A stretch of 64,000 bases of DNA. Source: Corynebacterium sp. HMSC074A01 (lineage in GTDB: Bacteria > Actinomycetota > Actinomycetes > Mycobacteriales > Mycobacteriaceae). Under the pieces are notes generated by a model. The model had not been told where the DNA came from. It searched no databases and was given only the letters and a program-made list of their open reading frames with translations. The DNA lies in NCBI RefSeq assembly GCF_001831515.1, contig NZ_KV825608.1, positions 15,309 to 79,308 on the forward strand, in the 5' to 3' direction. Both the position numbers and the translations under genes were made by a program. Positions 25,348 to 34,748 of the stretch are shown here, one piece after another (position 1 is the first letter of the stretch; each line of letters opens with the position of its first letter).

Positions 25348-26782
25348 GGATTCTGAACTGGCCCATCATGCCCTCGTCCTCGTGGAAGAGCATGTGGCAG
25401 TGGTACATGAACGCGTAGTCGTCGTTGCGGTGCATCGGGATGTCCACCGCGAGGCGCACCGTTGACAGCGGCGGGACGTAGATAGTGTCGTGCCAGCCCT
25501 CGCGGAACTCCACCTCGCCGTTCTCAACGTCGAGCACGCGAAAGCGGGCGTTGTGGATGTGGAAGTTGTGCGGCCAATCCGCGTTCTCGTTCGTCACCGT
25601 CCACAGCTCTGGGCCGGCCTCCGTCTTTTCAAAGTCGATGCGCTCCATGTCCATGGACTGCTCGTTGATCTGAAAGCCGTTGAGGCGGAACTCGCGCTCG
25701 GCTACCCAATCGGTGCCTAACTCCTCCGCGCCCACCAACCGCTCCGGCAGCTCGCCTTCGCTCCGCGACGTACTTCCCACGATCTCCAGCAGGTCGAATA
25801 CGTCGCCTAAGCCGAAGCCGTTGGCCACCTCTTCATCCGGCAGCCCGCCCCGGTTGTCCACGCCGATGCTGCGCAGCATCAGCTCGTCGCCCGGCTCCAC
25901 ATCCACGATCACCTCGGCGCGCTCGCCCGGGCTGAGCAGGATGGCATCCACCTCAACCGGCTGTTCCAGAAGCCCCTGGTCGGTGGCAATCACATGCATC
26001 GGCACACCAAGACTCAGGTTGTGGAAGCGCATGGTCGCGCCGTTGACCAGGCGCAAGCGCAGCTTGCCCGCCGGTGCCTCGAACCGGGGTTTGGTAATCC
26101 CGTTGACCAAGGGGGTATCCCCGAGCAGGCCGTAGGTGGGGTCGATCGTCTCGTCGAGCTGCCCGTCGTCGGTGAACTTTGCGTCCGTGAGCACGACCGG
26201 GATGTCGTTCACCCCGTATTCATTCGGCAGCCCAAGCGAATCGGAAGCATCATCCGCCACCACGATCCCGCCCGCCAGCCCCCGGTACGCGTGCAGACCT
26301 GAGACCCCGTGCGGGTGGGGGTGGTACCACAGCGTCGCCGCGTCTTGGTCCACCTGCCACGTCGGTGACCACGTCTCACCCGGCGGGAAGGCGAGCGCCG
26401 GACCCCCGTCCGCGTCCGCGGCCAAGTGCATGCCGTGCCAGTGCACCACCGTCGGCTCGGTGACCTCGTTACGCACCGTCATGTTGATGGTCTCGCCCTT
26501 GCGCATGTACAGCGTCGGGCCGAGAAAAGACCCATTGAACCCCCAGGTCGTAGTTGCCACACCAGGCAGAATCTCGTGGGTGCCTTCCTGCGCCGTCAGC
26601 TCAAAGGTGCGCGTGGTCCCCTCTACCTCTCCCTCATATAACGGCGGGATGGGCAGCGGCCGTGCCTCTTCATCAGCGCCTCGCGGCTTTGGCTGGTCAC
26701 TCGTTGCACAGGCCGCGAGCACCGCTCCCGCGCTCAGCACTACTCCTTTAAAGAACGTTCGCCGGGACAATCCACGTGTCAT
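25325..26782 (-). CDS. Multicopper oxidase, Tat-exported lipoprotein
   Basis: A 485-aa laccase-like copper oxidase. The start carries a Tat signal (SRRTFFKG, residues 6-13) and a lipobox LAAC (Cys25), so it is folded with copper inside and anchored outside. All copper-ligand motifs are present in order: HWHG, HPHPHG, HNFHIHNARF and HCHMLFHEDEGMM, the last giving T1 and trinuclear ligands and an axial Met. Bacterial relatives (CueO/CopA/CumA types) detoxify Cu(I) or oxidise metals and phenols. AGGAGG lies 7 nt before ATG 26782. Overlaps the acyltransferase gene 3' end by 23 bp. Confidence 0.95.
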   Translation of the reverse strand: MTRGLSRRTFFKGVVLSAGAVLAACATSDQPKPRGADEEARPLPIPPLYEGEVEGTTRTFELTAQEGTHEILPGVATTTWGFNGSFLGPTLYMRKGETINMTVRNEVTEPTVVHWHGMHLAADADGGPALAFPPGETWSPTWQVDQDAATLWYHPHPHGVSGLHAYRGLAGGIVVADDASDSLGLPNEYGVNDIPVVLTDAKFTDDGQLDETIDPTYGLLGDTPLVNGITKPRFEAPAGKLRLRLVNGATMRFHNLSLGVPMHVIATDQGLLEQPVEVDAILLSPGERAEVIVDVEPGDELMLRSIGVDNRGGLPDEEVANGFGLGDVFDLLEIVGSTSRSEGELPERLVGAEELGTDWVAEREFRLNGFQINEQSMDMERIDFEKTEAGPELWTVTNENADWPHNFHIHNARFRVLDVENGEVEFREGWHDTIYVPPLSTVRLAVDIPMHRNDDYAFMYHCHMLFHEDEGMMGQFRIPTSAPRS

Positions 26783-26847
26783 GCAGTACCTCCTGCTTGC
26801 CTGCGAGTTTGGTGCGCCTAATACGCGCAGCCGTTTCTCCCCAACCC

Positions 26848-26853
26848 TACTAT
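26848..26853 (+). promoter_or_regulatory. -10 box, leaderless MFS gene
   Basis: TACTAT, 8 nt before ATG 26862. Confidence 0.45.
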
Positions 26854-26861
26854 TTGGGCTT

Positions 26862-28106
26862 ATGAGCACATCCCCAGATTCCGCCATGCCGCACCAGGAG
26901 CACAATGCCCGCCGCTTCATCTGGTCGAACGGCCTGCAGGGCATCGGCGATCAAATCGTTGCCGCCAAAACTGTCCTGCCCTGGCTCTTCACCGCCGCCG
27001 GCGTCCCGCATGCGTTTACCTCGCTCCTCGTGCCGATCCGCGAGTCCGGCTCGATGCTCCCCCAAGCCGCGCTCACCCCGTGGATCACCGCGCAGGCGCA
27101 GCGCAAGCGCGCCTGGTTGATCGGTTCCTGGGGCCAGGCCATCTCTGCCGCCCTGATCGCGCTCAGTGCCATGCTTTTCGACGGCGCACTCCTCGGCGTC
27201 ATCGTCCTTCTCCTCCTCGCCGCGCTCTCGGTCTTCCGCGCCCTGTGCTCCATTGCGGGCAAGGATGTCCAGGGCCGCACCATCGCGAAGGGCACCCGCG
27301 GGCTGATCACGGGCCGAGCTACTGCCCTGTCTGGTGCCTTTACCTTAGGCATCGGCCTCATCTTGTGGCTCCTGCCAAACGACCTCCCGCGTTGGGCGAT
27401 CGTAGCCCTTCTGGCCGTGGGTGCCTCCACGTGGGCATTCGCCTCTCTCGTCTTTAGCACCATCAAGGAACCTGCAGAGGATCCCTCTCCGAAATCCAAG
27501 GACAACTGGGCCAAGCAGACCTATGACTTGGTCAAGGGCGACAGGCAGCTGCAGAAGCTCCTGGTCGTGCGCTCGCTCATGCTGGTCACCGCGCTGTCCA
27601 CCCCGTTCATCGTGGTGCTCGCGCAGGAAGAGGGCGCGAACTTGTCCAGCCTGGGCGCGTTCATCATCGCCTCCGGTGGTGCCGCGCTTTTAGGCGGGCG
27701 CATCTCCGGTGTCTTTTCGGATCGTTCTTCAAAATCGACGATGGCCTGGGCGGCCGGGGTGGCGTCGACAAGCTTGCTCCTGCTCGTGGCGAGTGCCAAC
27801 CTCCTGCCTGCCGCGGCCAACGCGTGGATCATGCCGATCGGCTTCTTCGTGGTCAACCTCGCGCACACCGCGGTGCGCGTGAGCCGCAAGACCTACCTGG
27901 TGGATATGGCCGACGGCGACCGCCGCACCCTCATTACTGGCGCGGCAAACACTGTGATGGGTGTGGTGCTGTTGCTCGTCGGCGCGCTCTCTTCGGCCAT
28001 CTCCGTGTTCGGGCCGCAGATCACGCTCATCTTCTTGGCTATTGTCGGTTTCATCGGCGTCGCCTCTGCCGCAAGCCTCAAAGACGTCTCCCGCGGCACC
28101 GCATAG
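26862..28106 (+). CDS. MFS transporter
   Basis: A 414-aa major facilitator protein with about 12 transmembrane helices, arranged as two halves around a cytoplasmic loop (KEPAEDPSPKSKDNWAK, near residue 210). Start region FIWSNGLQGIGDQIVAAKTVLPWLF. Start ATG 26862 is favoured by a TACTAT box 8 nt upstream; ATG 26886 is possible. Divergent from the multicopper oxidase gene with ~80 bp between starts. The substrate cannot be read from the sequence. Confidence 0.85.
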   Translation: MSTSPDSAMPHQEHNARRFIWSNGLQGIGDQIVAAKTVLPWLFTAAGVPHAFTSLLVPIRESGSMLPQAALTPWITAQAQRKRAWLIGSWGQAISAALIALSAMLFDGALLGVIVLLLLAALSVFRALCSIAGKDVQGRTIAKGTRGLITGRATALSGAFTLGIGLILWLLPNDLPRWAIVALLAVGASTWAFASLVFSTIKEPAEDPSPKSKDNWAKQTYDLVKGDRQLQKLLVVRSLMLVTALSTPFIVVLAQEEGANLSSLGAFIIASGGAALLGGRISGVFSDRSSKSTMAWAAGVASTSLLLLVASANLLPAAANAWIMPIGFFVVNLAHTAVRVSRKTYLVDMADGDRRTLITGAANTVMGVVLLLVGALSSAISVFGPQITLIFLAIVGFIGVASAASLKDVSRGTA

Positions 28107-28113
28107 CGGCCGA

Positions 28114-28125
28114 TACGTTAACGTA
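28114..28125. promoter_or_regulatory. 12-bp palindrome upstream of glmU
   Basis: TACGTTAACGTA is a perfect palindrome about 40 bp before the glmU start; TACGTT or TAACGT within it could be the -10 box, making it a possible operator for glmU-prs. Confidence 0.4.
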
Positions 28126-28166
28126 AGAAGACATCTGCCCCCTGTAGTGAATCAAAGGAGCTAAGC

Positions 28167-29606
28167 GTGGCCAACCACTCTCAGCGCGCCGTCGTCGTTC
28201 TCGCGGCCGGCGCTGGTACCCGGATGAAGTCGACGAAGCAGAAGACGCTGCACGAGATCGGCGGGCGCAGCCTGCTCTCGCACTCGCTGCACGCGGCCGC
28301 TTCCGTCGAGCCTGCGCACGTCGTGGCCGTGGTGGGCCACCAGCGCGACCAGGTCGGCCCCGCAGTAGATGCGATCGCTGAAGAGATGAACATCCAGATC
28401 CTTAAGGCAGTGCAGGAGGAGCAAAACGGCACCGGCCACGCAGTGCAGTGCGGCCTAAGCGCGATCCCGGACTTCGACGGCACCGTGGTGGTGACTAACG
28501 GCGATGTTCCCCTGCTGCAGCCAGAAACCATTGACGCGCTCATTGCACAGCACGAGCAGGCACACGCCGCCGTGACCGTACTCTCCCTGGAGTTTGCCAA
28601 CCCGACCGGCTACGGCCGCATCATCCGCGATGAGGCTGGCAACGTCCGCGAGATCGTGGAGGAAAAGGACGCCAACGATGAGCAGAAGCAGGTCCGCGAG
28701 GTCAACTCCGGCGTCTTCGCCTTCGACGGCGCGGTGCTGCGCGACGCGCTGACCCGCATCAACTCTGATAACGCGCAGGGCGAGCTCTACATCACCGATG
28801 TGCTGGGCATCGCCCGCGGCGACGGCAAGAAGGTCGCCGCCTTCATCGCTCCCGACGCCCGCGAGCTCGCCGGGGTCAACGACCGCGTGCAGCTGGCCGC
28901 GGCTGGCAAGGAGCTCAACCGCCGGCTGGTGGAGAAGGCAATGCGCGGCGGCGCGACCGTCATCGACCCGGAGACCACGTGGATCGGCGTGGACGTGGAG
29001 ATCGGCCAGGACGTGACCATCTACCCCAACACCCAGCTGTGGGGTTCCACCGTTATTGGGGATCGCGCCGAGATCGGCCCGGACACCACTCTGACCGACA
29101 TGGAAGTACACGCGGGCGCGAAGGTCGTGCGTACCCAGGGCGAGCTCGGCGTGATCGGCGAGGACGCCACCGTCGGCCCCTTTACCTACATCCGCCCGGG
29201 CACCGAACTGGGTGCGCGCGGCAAGCTCGGTGGCTTCGTCGAGTCCAAGAACGCCAAGATCGGCGAGGGCTCCAAGGTCCCACACCTGACCTACATCGGC
29301 GATGCGACGGTGGGCCGCGAATCCAACATCGGTGCCTCCTCCGTGTTTGCCAACTACGACGGCGTGAACAAGCACCACACCACGATCGGCGACTACTGCC
29401 GCACCGGCTCTGACACCATGTTCGTCGCTCCGGTCACCATCGGTGATGGTGCGTATACCGCCGCGGGTACAGTAGTGACTGAAGATGTCCCGTCTGGCGC
29501 GCTCGCCATCAAGGAGGGCCGCCAGCGCAACATCGAGGGTTGGGTGGAAAAGCGCCGCCCCGGAACCGACGCTGCGGAAGCGGCGAAAAACGCACGCGAG
29601 AACTAA
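28167..29606 (+). CDS. glmU: Bifunctional GlcNAc-1-phosphate uridyltransferase / GlcN-1-P acetyltransferase
   Basis: A 479-aa enzyme that acetylates glucosamine-1-phosphate and transfers UMP to give UDP-GlcNAc for peptidoglycan and other glycans. The N-terminal pyrophosphorylase domain has LAAGAGTRMKS (residues 12-22), QNGTGHAVQ and NGDVPLL. The C-terminal half is a left-handed beta-helix of hexapeptide repeats with the acetyltransferase region (GSDTMFVAPVTIGDGAYTAA). Start GTG 28167 with AAGGAG. Followed by prs after 9 bp, an order common in Gram-positives. Confidence 0.98.
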   Translation: MANHSQRAVVVLAAGAGTRMKSTKQKTLHEIGGRSLLSHSLHAAASVEPAHVVAVVGHQRDQVGPAVDAIAEEMNIQILKAVQEEQNGTGHAVQCGLSAIPDFDGTVVVTNGDVPLLQPETIDALIAQHEQAHAAVTVLSLEFANPTGYGRIIRDEAGNVREIVEEKDANDEQKQVREVNSGVFAFDGAVLRDALTRINSDNAQGELYITDVLGIARGDGKKVAAFIAPDARELAGVNDRVQLAAAGKELNRRLVEKAMRGGATVIDPETTWIGVDVEIGQDVTIYPNTQLWGSTVIGDRAEIGPDTTLTDMEVHAGAKVVRTQGELGVIGEDATVGPFTYIRPGTELGARGKLGGFVESKNAKIGEGSKVPHLTYIGDATVGRESNIGASSVFANYDGVNKHHTTIGDYCRTGSDTMFVAPVTIGDGAYTAAGTVVTEDVPSGALAIKEGRQRNIEGWVEKRRPGTDAAEAAKNAREN

Positions 29607-29615
29607 AGGATCGCA

Positions 29616-30593
29616 ATGACTGGATACTCAACTGAAAGCCACAAGGACCTCAAGGTCTTTTCTGGTCGCGCACACACGGCACTTGCTGAGCAGGTTGCCG
29701 AGGAGCTCGGCATCGAGCTGGTGCCTACCACCGCCCGTGATTTCGCCAACGGCGAGATCTTCATCCGCTTCGAGGAGTCTGTCCGCGGTGCGGACTGCTT
29801 TGTCATGCAGTCGCACGCACAGCCGCTGAACAAGTGGCTCATGGAGCAGCTCATCATGATTGACGCACTCAAGCGCGGCTCCGCGAAGCGCATCACCGCG
29901 ATCCTGCCCTTCTACCCCTACGCCCGCCAGGACAAGAAGCACCGCGGCCGCGAACCGATTTCGGCCCGCCTGATCGCCGACCTGCTCACCGCCGCTGGCG
30001 CGGACCGCATCGTCTCGGTGGACCTGCACACCGACCAGATCCAGGGCTTCTTCGACGGCCCGGTCGACCACATGCACGCCCAGCCGATCCTGGTGGACTA
30101 CATCAAGTCCAAGTACTCCCTGGACAACCTGGTCGTGGTCTCCCCGGACGCGGGCCGCGTGAAGACTGCGGAGAAGTGGGCCAACGCGATGGGCGACGCC
30201 CCGATGGCGTTCGTGCACAAGACCCGCGACATCGACGCTGCGAACAAGGTCGTCTCCAACCGCGTCGTCGGCGAAGTCGCTGGCAAGGACTGCGTGCTCA
30301 TGGACGACATGATTGACACCGGCGGCACCATCGCGGGCGCGGTCGGCGTGCTGAAGGAGGCGGGCGCGAAGTCCGTCGTCATCGCCTGTACTCACGGCGT
30401 GTTCTCCGACCCGGCGCGCGAGCGTCTGAGCGAGTGCGGCGCGGAGGAAGTCATCACCACCGATACTCTGCCGCAGTCCACCGAGGGCTGGAAGAACCTC
30501 ACGGTGCTGTCCATCGCCCCGCTGCTGGCGAAGACGATCCGCGAGATCTTCGAAAACGGCTCGGTGACTACCCTTTTCGAGGGCCAGGCATAG
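29616..30593 (+). CDS. prs: Ribose-phosphate pyrophosphokinase
   Basis: A 325-aa class I PRPP synthetase, making the ribosyl donor for nucleotide, histidine, tryptophan and decaprenylphosphoryl-arabinose synthesis. Visible motifs: FANGEIFIRFEESVRG, the ATP-binding PYARQDKKHRGREPISARL, DLHTDQIQGFF and the PRPP-binding VLMDDMIDTGGT. AAAGGA precedes ATG 29616. Cotranscribed with glmU; 1 bp separates it from the permease gene. Confidence 0.98.
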   Translation: MTGYSTESHKDLKVFSGRAHTALAEQVAEELGIELVPTTARDFANGEIFIRFEESVRGADCFVMQSHAQPLNKWLMEQLIMIDALKRGSAKRITAILPFYPYARQDKKHRGREPISARLIADLLTAAGADRIVSVDLHTDQIQGFFDGPVDHMHAQPILVDYIKSKYSLDNLVVVSPDAGRVKTAEKWANAMGDAPMAFVHKTRDIDAANKVVSNRVVGEVAGKDCVLMDDMIDTGGTIAGAVGVLKEAGAKSVVIACTHGVFSDPARERLSECGAEEVITTDTLPQSTEGWKNLTVLSIAPLLAKTIREIFENGSVTTLFEGQA

Positions 30594-30594
30594 C

Positions 30595-31947
30595 TTGAGT
30601 GAATCAACCACCCTCCCGGTCGATGATGGTGGCCTCAAACGTGGCGTAAAGACACGCCACATGCTGATGATCGCCCTGGGCTCATCCATCGGCACGGGGC
30701 TGTTCCTCGGCTCCGCGGAGTCGATCGACTACGCCGGCCCGGCGGTGTTACTCGCCTTTCTTTTCGTCGGCGCGATCGTCTACCTGCTCATGCGGATGCT
30801 GGGCGAGATGGCCGTGGCCCACCCGGTCTCCGGCTCCTTCGCCGCCTACGCACGCGACTTTATCGGCCCGCGGGCCGGTTTCATCGTGGGCTGGAACTGG
30901 TGGTTTACCACCATCGTGGTGGGCATGATCGAGCTCACCGCGATGGGCACATTCCTGGACTTTTGGTTTCCGGAGATCCCCCACTGGCTCACCGCGCTCG
31001 TCACTTTGGCCATTGTGGTGCTCATCAACGCCGCCCGCGTCAGCGTGTTTGCGGAGGCCGAGTACTGGCTCTCTTTGATCAAGGTCGTCGCACTGAGCCT
31101 GATGATCATCTTAGGGCTCGTGCTGGTGCTCGGCCTCGGCCCCGAGCCCGCGGTGGGCACGGAAAACTTGTTCATCCATGGCGGGTTCTTCCCCAACGGG
31201 GCAACCGGCGTGCTCTTCTCACTCGTCGCCGTGACCTTTACGTTCGGCGGCATCATGTCGATCGGCACCGCCGCCGGCGAGGCTGAAAACCCGTCACAGA
31301 CCATCCCGCGCGCGGTCAACTCCGTGATCTGGCGCATCCTGCTGTTCTACCTGGGCGGCATGAGCGTGATTCTGCTGCTCGCGCCTTGGGACGAGCAGGG
31401 CGATTCCGCCAGTCCCTTCGTTCGCGTGCTCACCGCCGTGGGCATCGACGGCGCGGCGCACGTGCTCAACCTGGTCATCCTGGTCGCGGTGGCGTCCGTG
31501 TGCAACACCATGACGTACTCGGGCAGCCGCATGCTGCGCGACCTGGCGCGCAACGGCCAGGCTCCGGAGTTCTTCGGGGCAACCACCAAGAAGGGCCTCC
31601 CACTTCGGGCGCTGCTTTTCGACGCCGCGCTCATGGGCGTCGTCGTCATCCTCAATTATTTCTTCGAGGGGAAAGTCTTCGCGATTCTCCTGGCGATCAT
31701 CGTGGGCTCTGAGCTGATCACGTGGGCGTCGATAAGCTTTGCGCACCTGCGCTTCCGTGCAAACGGTGGGCATTCGAGCTTCATGGCACCGTTCTACCCT
31801 TATGCCAACTGGCTGTGCGGTGGTTTCTATGTGCTGGTACTCGTGCTGATGGCGGTGCTGCCCGACTACCGTGTCGGGCTCGGCGCGCTGCTCGCCTGGA
31901 TTGTTGGCCTGAGCATTATTGGAGCGACGCGGAAACAGTCGGCCTAA
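30595..31947 (+). CDS. Amino acid permease (APC family, AAT type)
   Basis: A 450-aa, 12-helix amino acid/proton symporter. The start block HMLMIALGSSIGTGLFLGSA is the AAT signature, followed by YLLMRMLGEMAVAHPVSGSFAAYA and TFGGIMSIGTAAGEAENPSQ. The likely start is TTG 30595, one base after the prs stop; no ATG or GTG lies before the conserved region at the right place. The position after prs suggests cotranscription. Substrate not resolved; AroP/GabP/CycA-type relatives carry aromatic or small amino acids. Confidence 0.88.
   Translation: MSESTTLPVDDGGLKRGVKTRHMLMIALGSSIGTGLFLGSAESIDYAGPAVLLAFLFVGAIVYLLMRMLGEMAVAHPVSGSFAAYARDFIGPRAGFIVGWNWWFTTIVVGMIELTAMGTFLDFWFPEIPHWLTALVTLAIVVLINAARVSVFAEAEYWLSLIKVVALSLMIILGLVLVLGLGPEPAVGTENLFIHGGFFPNGATGVLFSLVAVTFTFGGIMSIGTAAGEAENPSQTIPRAVNSVIWRILLFYLGGMSVILLLAPWDEQGDSASPFVRVLTAVGIDGAAHVLNLVILVAVASVCNTMTYSGSRMLRDLARNGQAPEFFGATTKKGLPLRALLFDAALMGVVVILNYFFEGKVFAILLAIIVGSELITWASISFAHLRFRANGGHSSFMAPFYPYANWLCGGFYVLVLVLMAVLPDYRVGLGALLAWIVGLSIIGATRKQSA
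31728..31737 (+). repeat. GTCGATAAGC repeat, copy 6
   Basis: Inside the permease gene, read as Ser-Ile(ATA)-Ser. Confidence 0.7.
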
Positions 31948-31950
31948 AAT
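31945..31950 (+). promoter_or_regulatory. -10 box, leaderless pat gene
   Basis: TAAAAT, whose first three bases are the permease stop codon; 8 nt before ATG 31959. Confidence 0.6.
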
Positions 31951-31958
31951 AGGCAGGC

Positions 31959-32993
31959 ATGATCCGCAACGACCTCGCTTCCCTGCCCGCTTACGTTCCC
32001 GGTGCGCGCGAGCACTCGCCCGACACCATCAAGCTTTCCTCCAATGAGTCGGCCGCCGGCCCGCTGCCGGCCGTGCAGGAGGCGATGCGCGAGGAACTCG
32101 CCGGGGCGAACCGCTACCCGGATATGGGCGCGGTGGAACTGCGTGAAGCCCTCGCCACGCACCTCGGCGTGAGCTCCGAGCAGGTCGCGGTGGGCACTGG
32201 CTCCTCGGCGCTGTGCCAACAGCTGGTGTGCGCGACCGCGCAGCCGGGAGACGAGGTGATCTTCCCCTGGCGCTCCTTTGAGGCCTACCCCATCTTCGTG
32301 CAGATCGCGGGCGCTACTCCGCGCCCCATCCCCCTTGATGCACACCACCGCGTCGACCTCTCGGCAATGGCGGCGGCAATTAACGACTCCACCCGGCTGA
32401 TCTTCGTGTGCAACCCAAATAACCCGACCGGGACCACCCTCACCACCGCCGAGTGGGATGCGTTTATGGCAAAGGTGCCCGCGCATGTCACGGTCGCACT
32501 CGACGAGGCCTATTTTGAGTACAACCGCGCTACTGATACCCCGGTGGCCACTGAGGAGATCACGAAGTACCCCAACGTGGTGGGCCTGCGCACCTTCTCC
32601 AAGGCCTACGGCCTCGCGGGCGTGCGCGTCGGCTATGCGTTTGGCCCGGCGGAGCTCATCGAAGCCATCAACAAGGTTGCCGTGCCGTTTTCCGTCAGCT
32701 CGGTGGCACAGGCCGGAGCACTTGCCTCATTGGAGGCATCTGAAGAGCTTGCAGCGCGCGTCGAAGAGACCTGCTCCCAGCGTCAGCGTCTCACCGAGAC
32801 GCTCAAGCCCTACGGAACACCAGAATCACAGACGAACTTCGTGTGGTTGCCAGATGCCCCAGAAAACCTTGCCGCTGAGATGGCGGCCCAGGGCATCCTC
32901 GTCCGCGCGTTCCCCGAAGGTATCCGCGTTACGGTGACCAACGAGGAAGAAACGGACGCGCTCCTTTCTGCCCTAGATACAGTCCTGGATTAG
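31959..32993 (+). CDS. pat: Aromatic aminotransferase (HisC/Pat family)
   Basis: A 344-aa class I/II PLP aminotransferase. It begins IRNDLASLPAYVPG, has KLSSNESAAGPLP, the CNPNNPTGT motif, the substrate Asp/Tyr in LDEAYFEY, and the Schiff-base lysine in TFSKAYGLAGVRVGYA. Pat of corynebacteria transaminates phenylpyruvate and related keto acids; histidinol-phosphate transaminase (hisC) is the close alternative, but hisC normally sits in a his operon, which is absent here. Leaderless start (TAAAAT 8 nt upstream). Its TAG overlaps the TAA of gabD in TTAG. Confidence 0.85.
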   Translation: MIRNDLASLPAYVPGAREHSPDTIKLSSNESAAGPLPAVQEAMREELAGANRYPDMGAVELREALATHLGVSSEQVAVGTGSSALCQQLVCATAQPGDEVIFPWRSFEAYPIFVQIAGATPRPIPLDAHHRVDLSAMAAAINDSTRLIFVCNPNNPTGTTLTTAEWDAFMAKVPAHVTVALDEAYFEYNRATDTPVATEEITKYPNVVGLRTFSKAYGLAGVRVGYAFGPAELIEAINKVAVPFSVSSVAQAGALASLEASEELAARVEETCSQRQRLTETLKPYGTPESQTNFVWLPDAPENLAAEMAAQGILVRAFPEGIRVTVTNEEETDALLSALDTVLD

Positions 32994-34459
32994 AAGCGCG
33001 CGTAGGGGTCGCGCACGCCGATCATCTGCACCTCGGTGTACTCCAGCATGCCCTCCAGCGAGCCCTCGCGGCCCAGGCCGGAGGCCTTGACCCCGCCGAA
33101 CGGGATAGAGGCATCGGAGACGACGCCGGTGTTGTAGCCCACCAGGCCGAACTCCAGGTGGTCGGAGGCACGCCACATCACGTCCGGGTCCTCGGAAAAG
33201 ACATACGACGCCAGGCCATACTCGGTGTCGTTTGCCAGCGCCCACGCCTCCTGCTCGGTGCTGAAGGTGAAGATCGGGGCGATGGGGCCGAAGATCTCCT
33301 CGCGGAACACCTTCGCGTCCTTCGAGGCACCGGTGATCACGGTCGGTTCGAAGAAGAAGCCCTTGCCCTCGACGGCCTTGCCGCCGGTGAGAATGGTGCC
33401 GCCGTGGGACACCGCGTCGTCGACAAGCGCTTGCATGTGCTCCTGGGCCTTCTTTTCCACGAGCGGGCCCACCTCAACACCCTCGTCCATGCCGTTGCCA
33501 ACCTTCAAATTACTCACCGCCTTGGCCAGCTTGGTGGCGAACTCCTCGGCGATCGACTCGTGGACCAGGATGCGGTTGGCGGCGGTGCAGGCCTCGCCGA
33601 TGTTGCGCATCTTCGCGGCCTTGACCCCTTCGACGGCACCGTCAATGTCGGCATCAGCAAACACAATCGCCGGCGCATTGCCGCCCAGCTCGAGCGAGAC
33701 CTTGACCACGTTGTCCGCGGCCAGCTTCATCAGCGCGGAGCCGACCGGGGTGGACCCAGTAAAGGAGAGCTTGCGGCAGCGCGGGTCCTTGAGGATCGGC
33801 TCCGAGACATCGGAGGCCGACTTGGAGGAGACGATGTTGATCACGCCCGCCGGCACACCGGCCTCCACCATGGTTTGCACGAAGTACTGCATGGTCAGTG
33901 GGGTCAGCTTCGCTGGCTTAATCACCACGGTGTTGCCCGCGGCCAGGGCCGGCGCGATCTTGCGCGTAGCCATAGAAAGCGGGAAGTTCCAGGGCGTGAT
34001 CAGCAGGCAGGGCCCGACCGGCTTGCGCACGGTGACCATGCGGTTGCCCTTGGCCGGGTAGCGGTTAGTGTGGCCGAAGAAGTGGTTGGCTTCCTCGGAG
34101 AACCACAACAGATAGTCGGCCCCGTAGTCCACCTCGCCGAGCGCTTCGGTGTAGGACTTGCCCATCTCCGTGGTCATGATGGCCGCAAACGCTTCCTTGC
34201 GCTCCTTGACCAGGTCGTACCCCTTGCGCAGGATCTCGGCGCGCTCGCGGGGCGAGGTGTGCGCCCACCCGGCCTGCGCCTCGTCGGCTGCGGCGAGCGC
34301 GTCCAGGGAATCTTGGCGGGTGCCAGACGCCATCGTGGCGATGACTTCCTCGGTGGCGGGGTTGAGCACCTCGTAGGTCTCCCCTTCCGCGCCATCGCGC
34401 CACTCGCCGTTGATGTACAGGCGGGTTTCTACCTGGTCCAGGATTGCTTGGATGTCCAT
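32990..34459 (-). CDS. gabD: NAD(P)-dependent succinate-semialdehyde dehydrogenase
   Basis: A 489-aa aldehyde dehydrogenase, which oxidises an aldehyde to its acid. Family landmarks in order: PWNFPLSMATRKIAPALAAG, the cofactor loop SFTGSTPVGSALM, catalytic Glu in LELGGNAP, catalytic Cys in NIGEACTAANR and EEIFGPIAP. Sequence style fits the GabD branch (4-aminobutyrate breakdown), but no gabT is adjacent, so the physiological aldehyde is an inference. GAAGGGA precedes ATG 34459. Confidence 0.8.
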   Translation of the reverse strand: MDIQAILDQVETRLYINGEWRDGAEGETYEVLNPATEEVIATMASGTRQDSLDALAAADEAQAGWAHTSPRERAEILRKGYDLVKERKEAFAAIMTTEMGKSYTEALGEVDYGADYLLWFSEEANHFFGHTNRYPAKGNRMVTVRKPVGPCLLITPWNFPLSMATRKIAPALAAGNTVVIKPAKLTPLTMQYFVQTMVEAGVPAGVINIVSSKSASDVSEPILKDPRCRKLSFTGSTPVGSALMKLAADNVVKVSLELGGNAPAIVFADADIDGAVEGVKAAKMRNIGEACTAANRILVHESIAEEFATKLAKAVSNLKVGNGMDEGVEVGPLVEKKAQEHMQALVDDAVSHGGTILTGGKAVEGKGFFFEPTVITGASKDAKVFREEIFGPIAPIFTFSTEQEAWALANDTEYGLASYVFSEDPDVMWRASDHLEFGLVGYNTGVVSDASIPFGGVKASGLGREGSLEGMLEYTEVQMIGVRDPYARF

Positions 34460-34592
34460 GAAGTGTGTCCCTTCTCGTTTTCGTAGGTAAGCACCTTCTG
34501 GTCTACCAGCGTGACATAGCTAAAGGGACCACTTTGCAAGTGCTCTACGCCACTTGGCAGGCGACGGTTTGGATGAGATGCCCCGAATTGGA

Positions 34593-34598
34593 TATACT
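34593..34598 (+). promoter_or_regulatory. -10 box of rplY
   Basis: TATACT with TTGGAT (34569-34574) 18 bp upstream as a possible -35. Predicts transcription from about 34605 and a leader of ~145 nt. Confidence 0.55.
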
Positions 34599-34659
34599 TA
34601 CCGGGTCTCGGCGAGGGCTGTACAAGCCGTTATCGACGCGATATGTATCCAGACTTTTC

Positions 34660-34713
34660 AAGCCTGCGATCACTCGACGAGCACCTGTCACGTTCAAGTG
34701 GTCGCAGGCTTTT
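34660..34713 (+). terminator. Candidate attenuator hairpin in the rplY leader
   Basis: AAGCCTGCGATCACT (34660-34674) pairs with AGTGGTCGCAGGCTT (34697-34711) over 15 bp with a single G-T wobble and a 22-nt loop, followed by TTTCC. It lies between the promoter and the rplY start, so it could stop transcription before the gene unless relieved. Confidence 0.6.
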
Positions 34714-34748
34714 CCTGTGGCCCAACTATTTACAACAAGGAGTCACAC

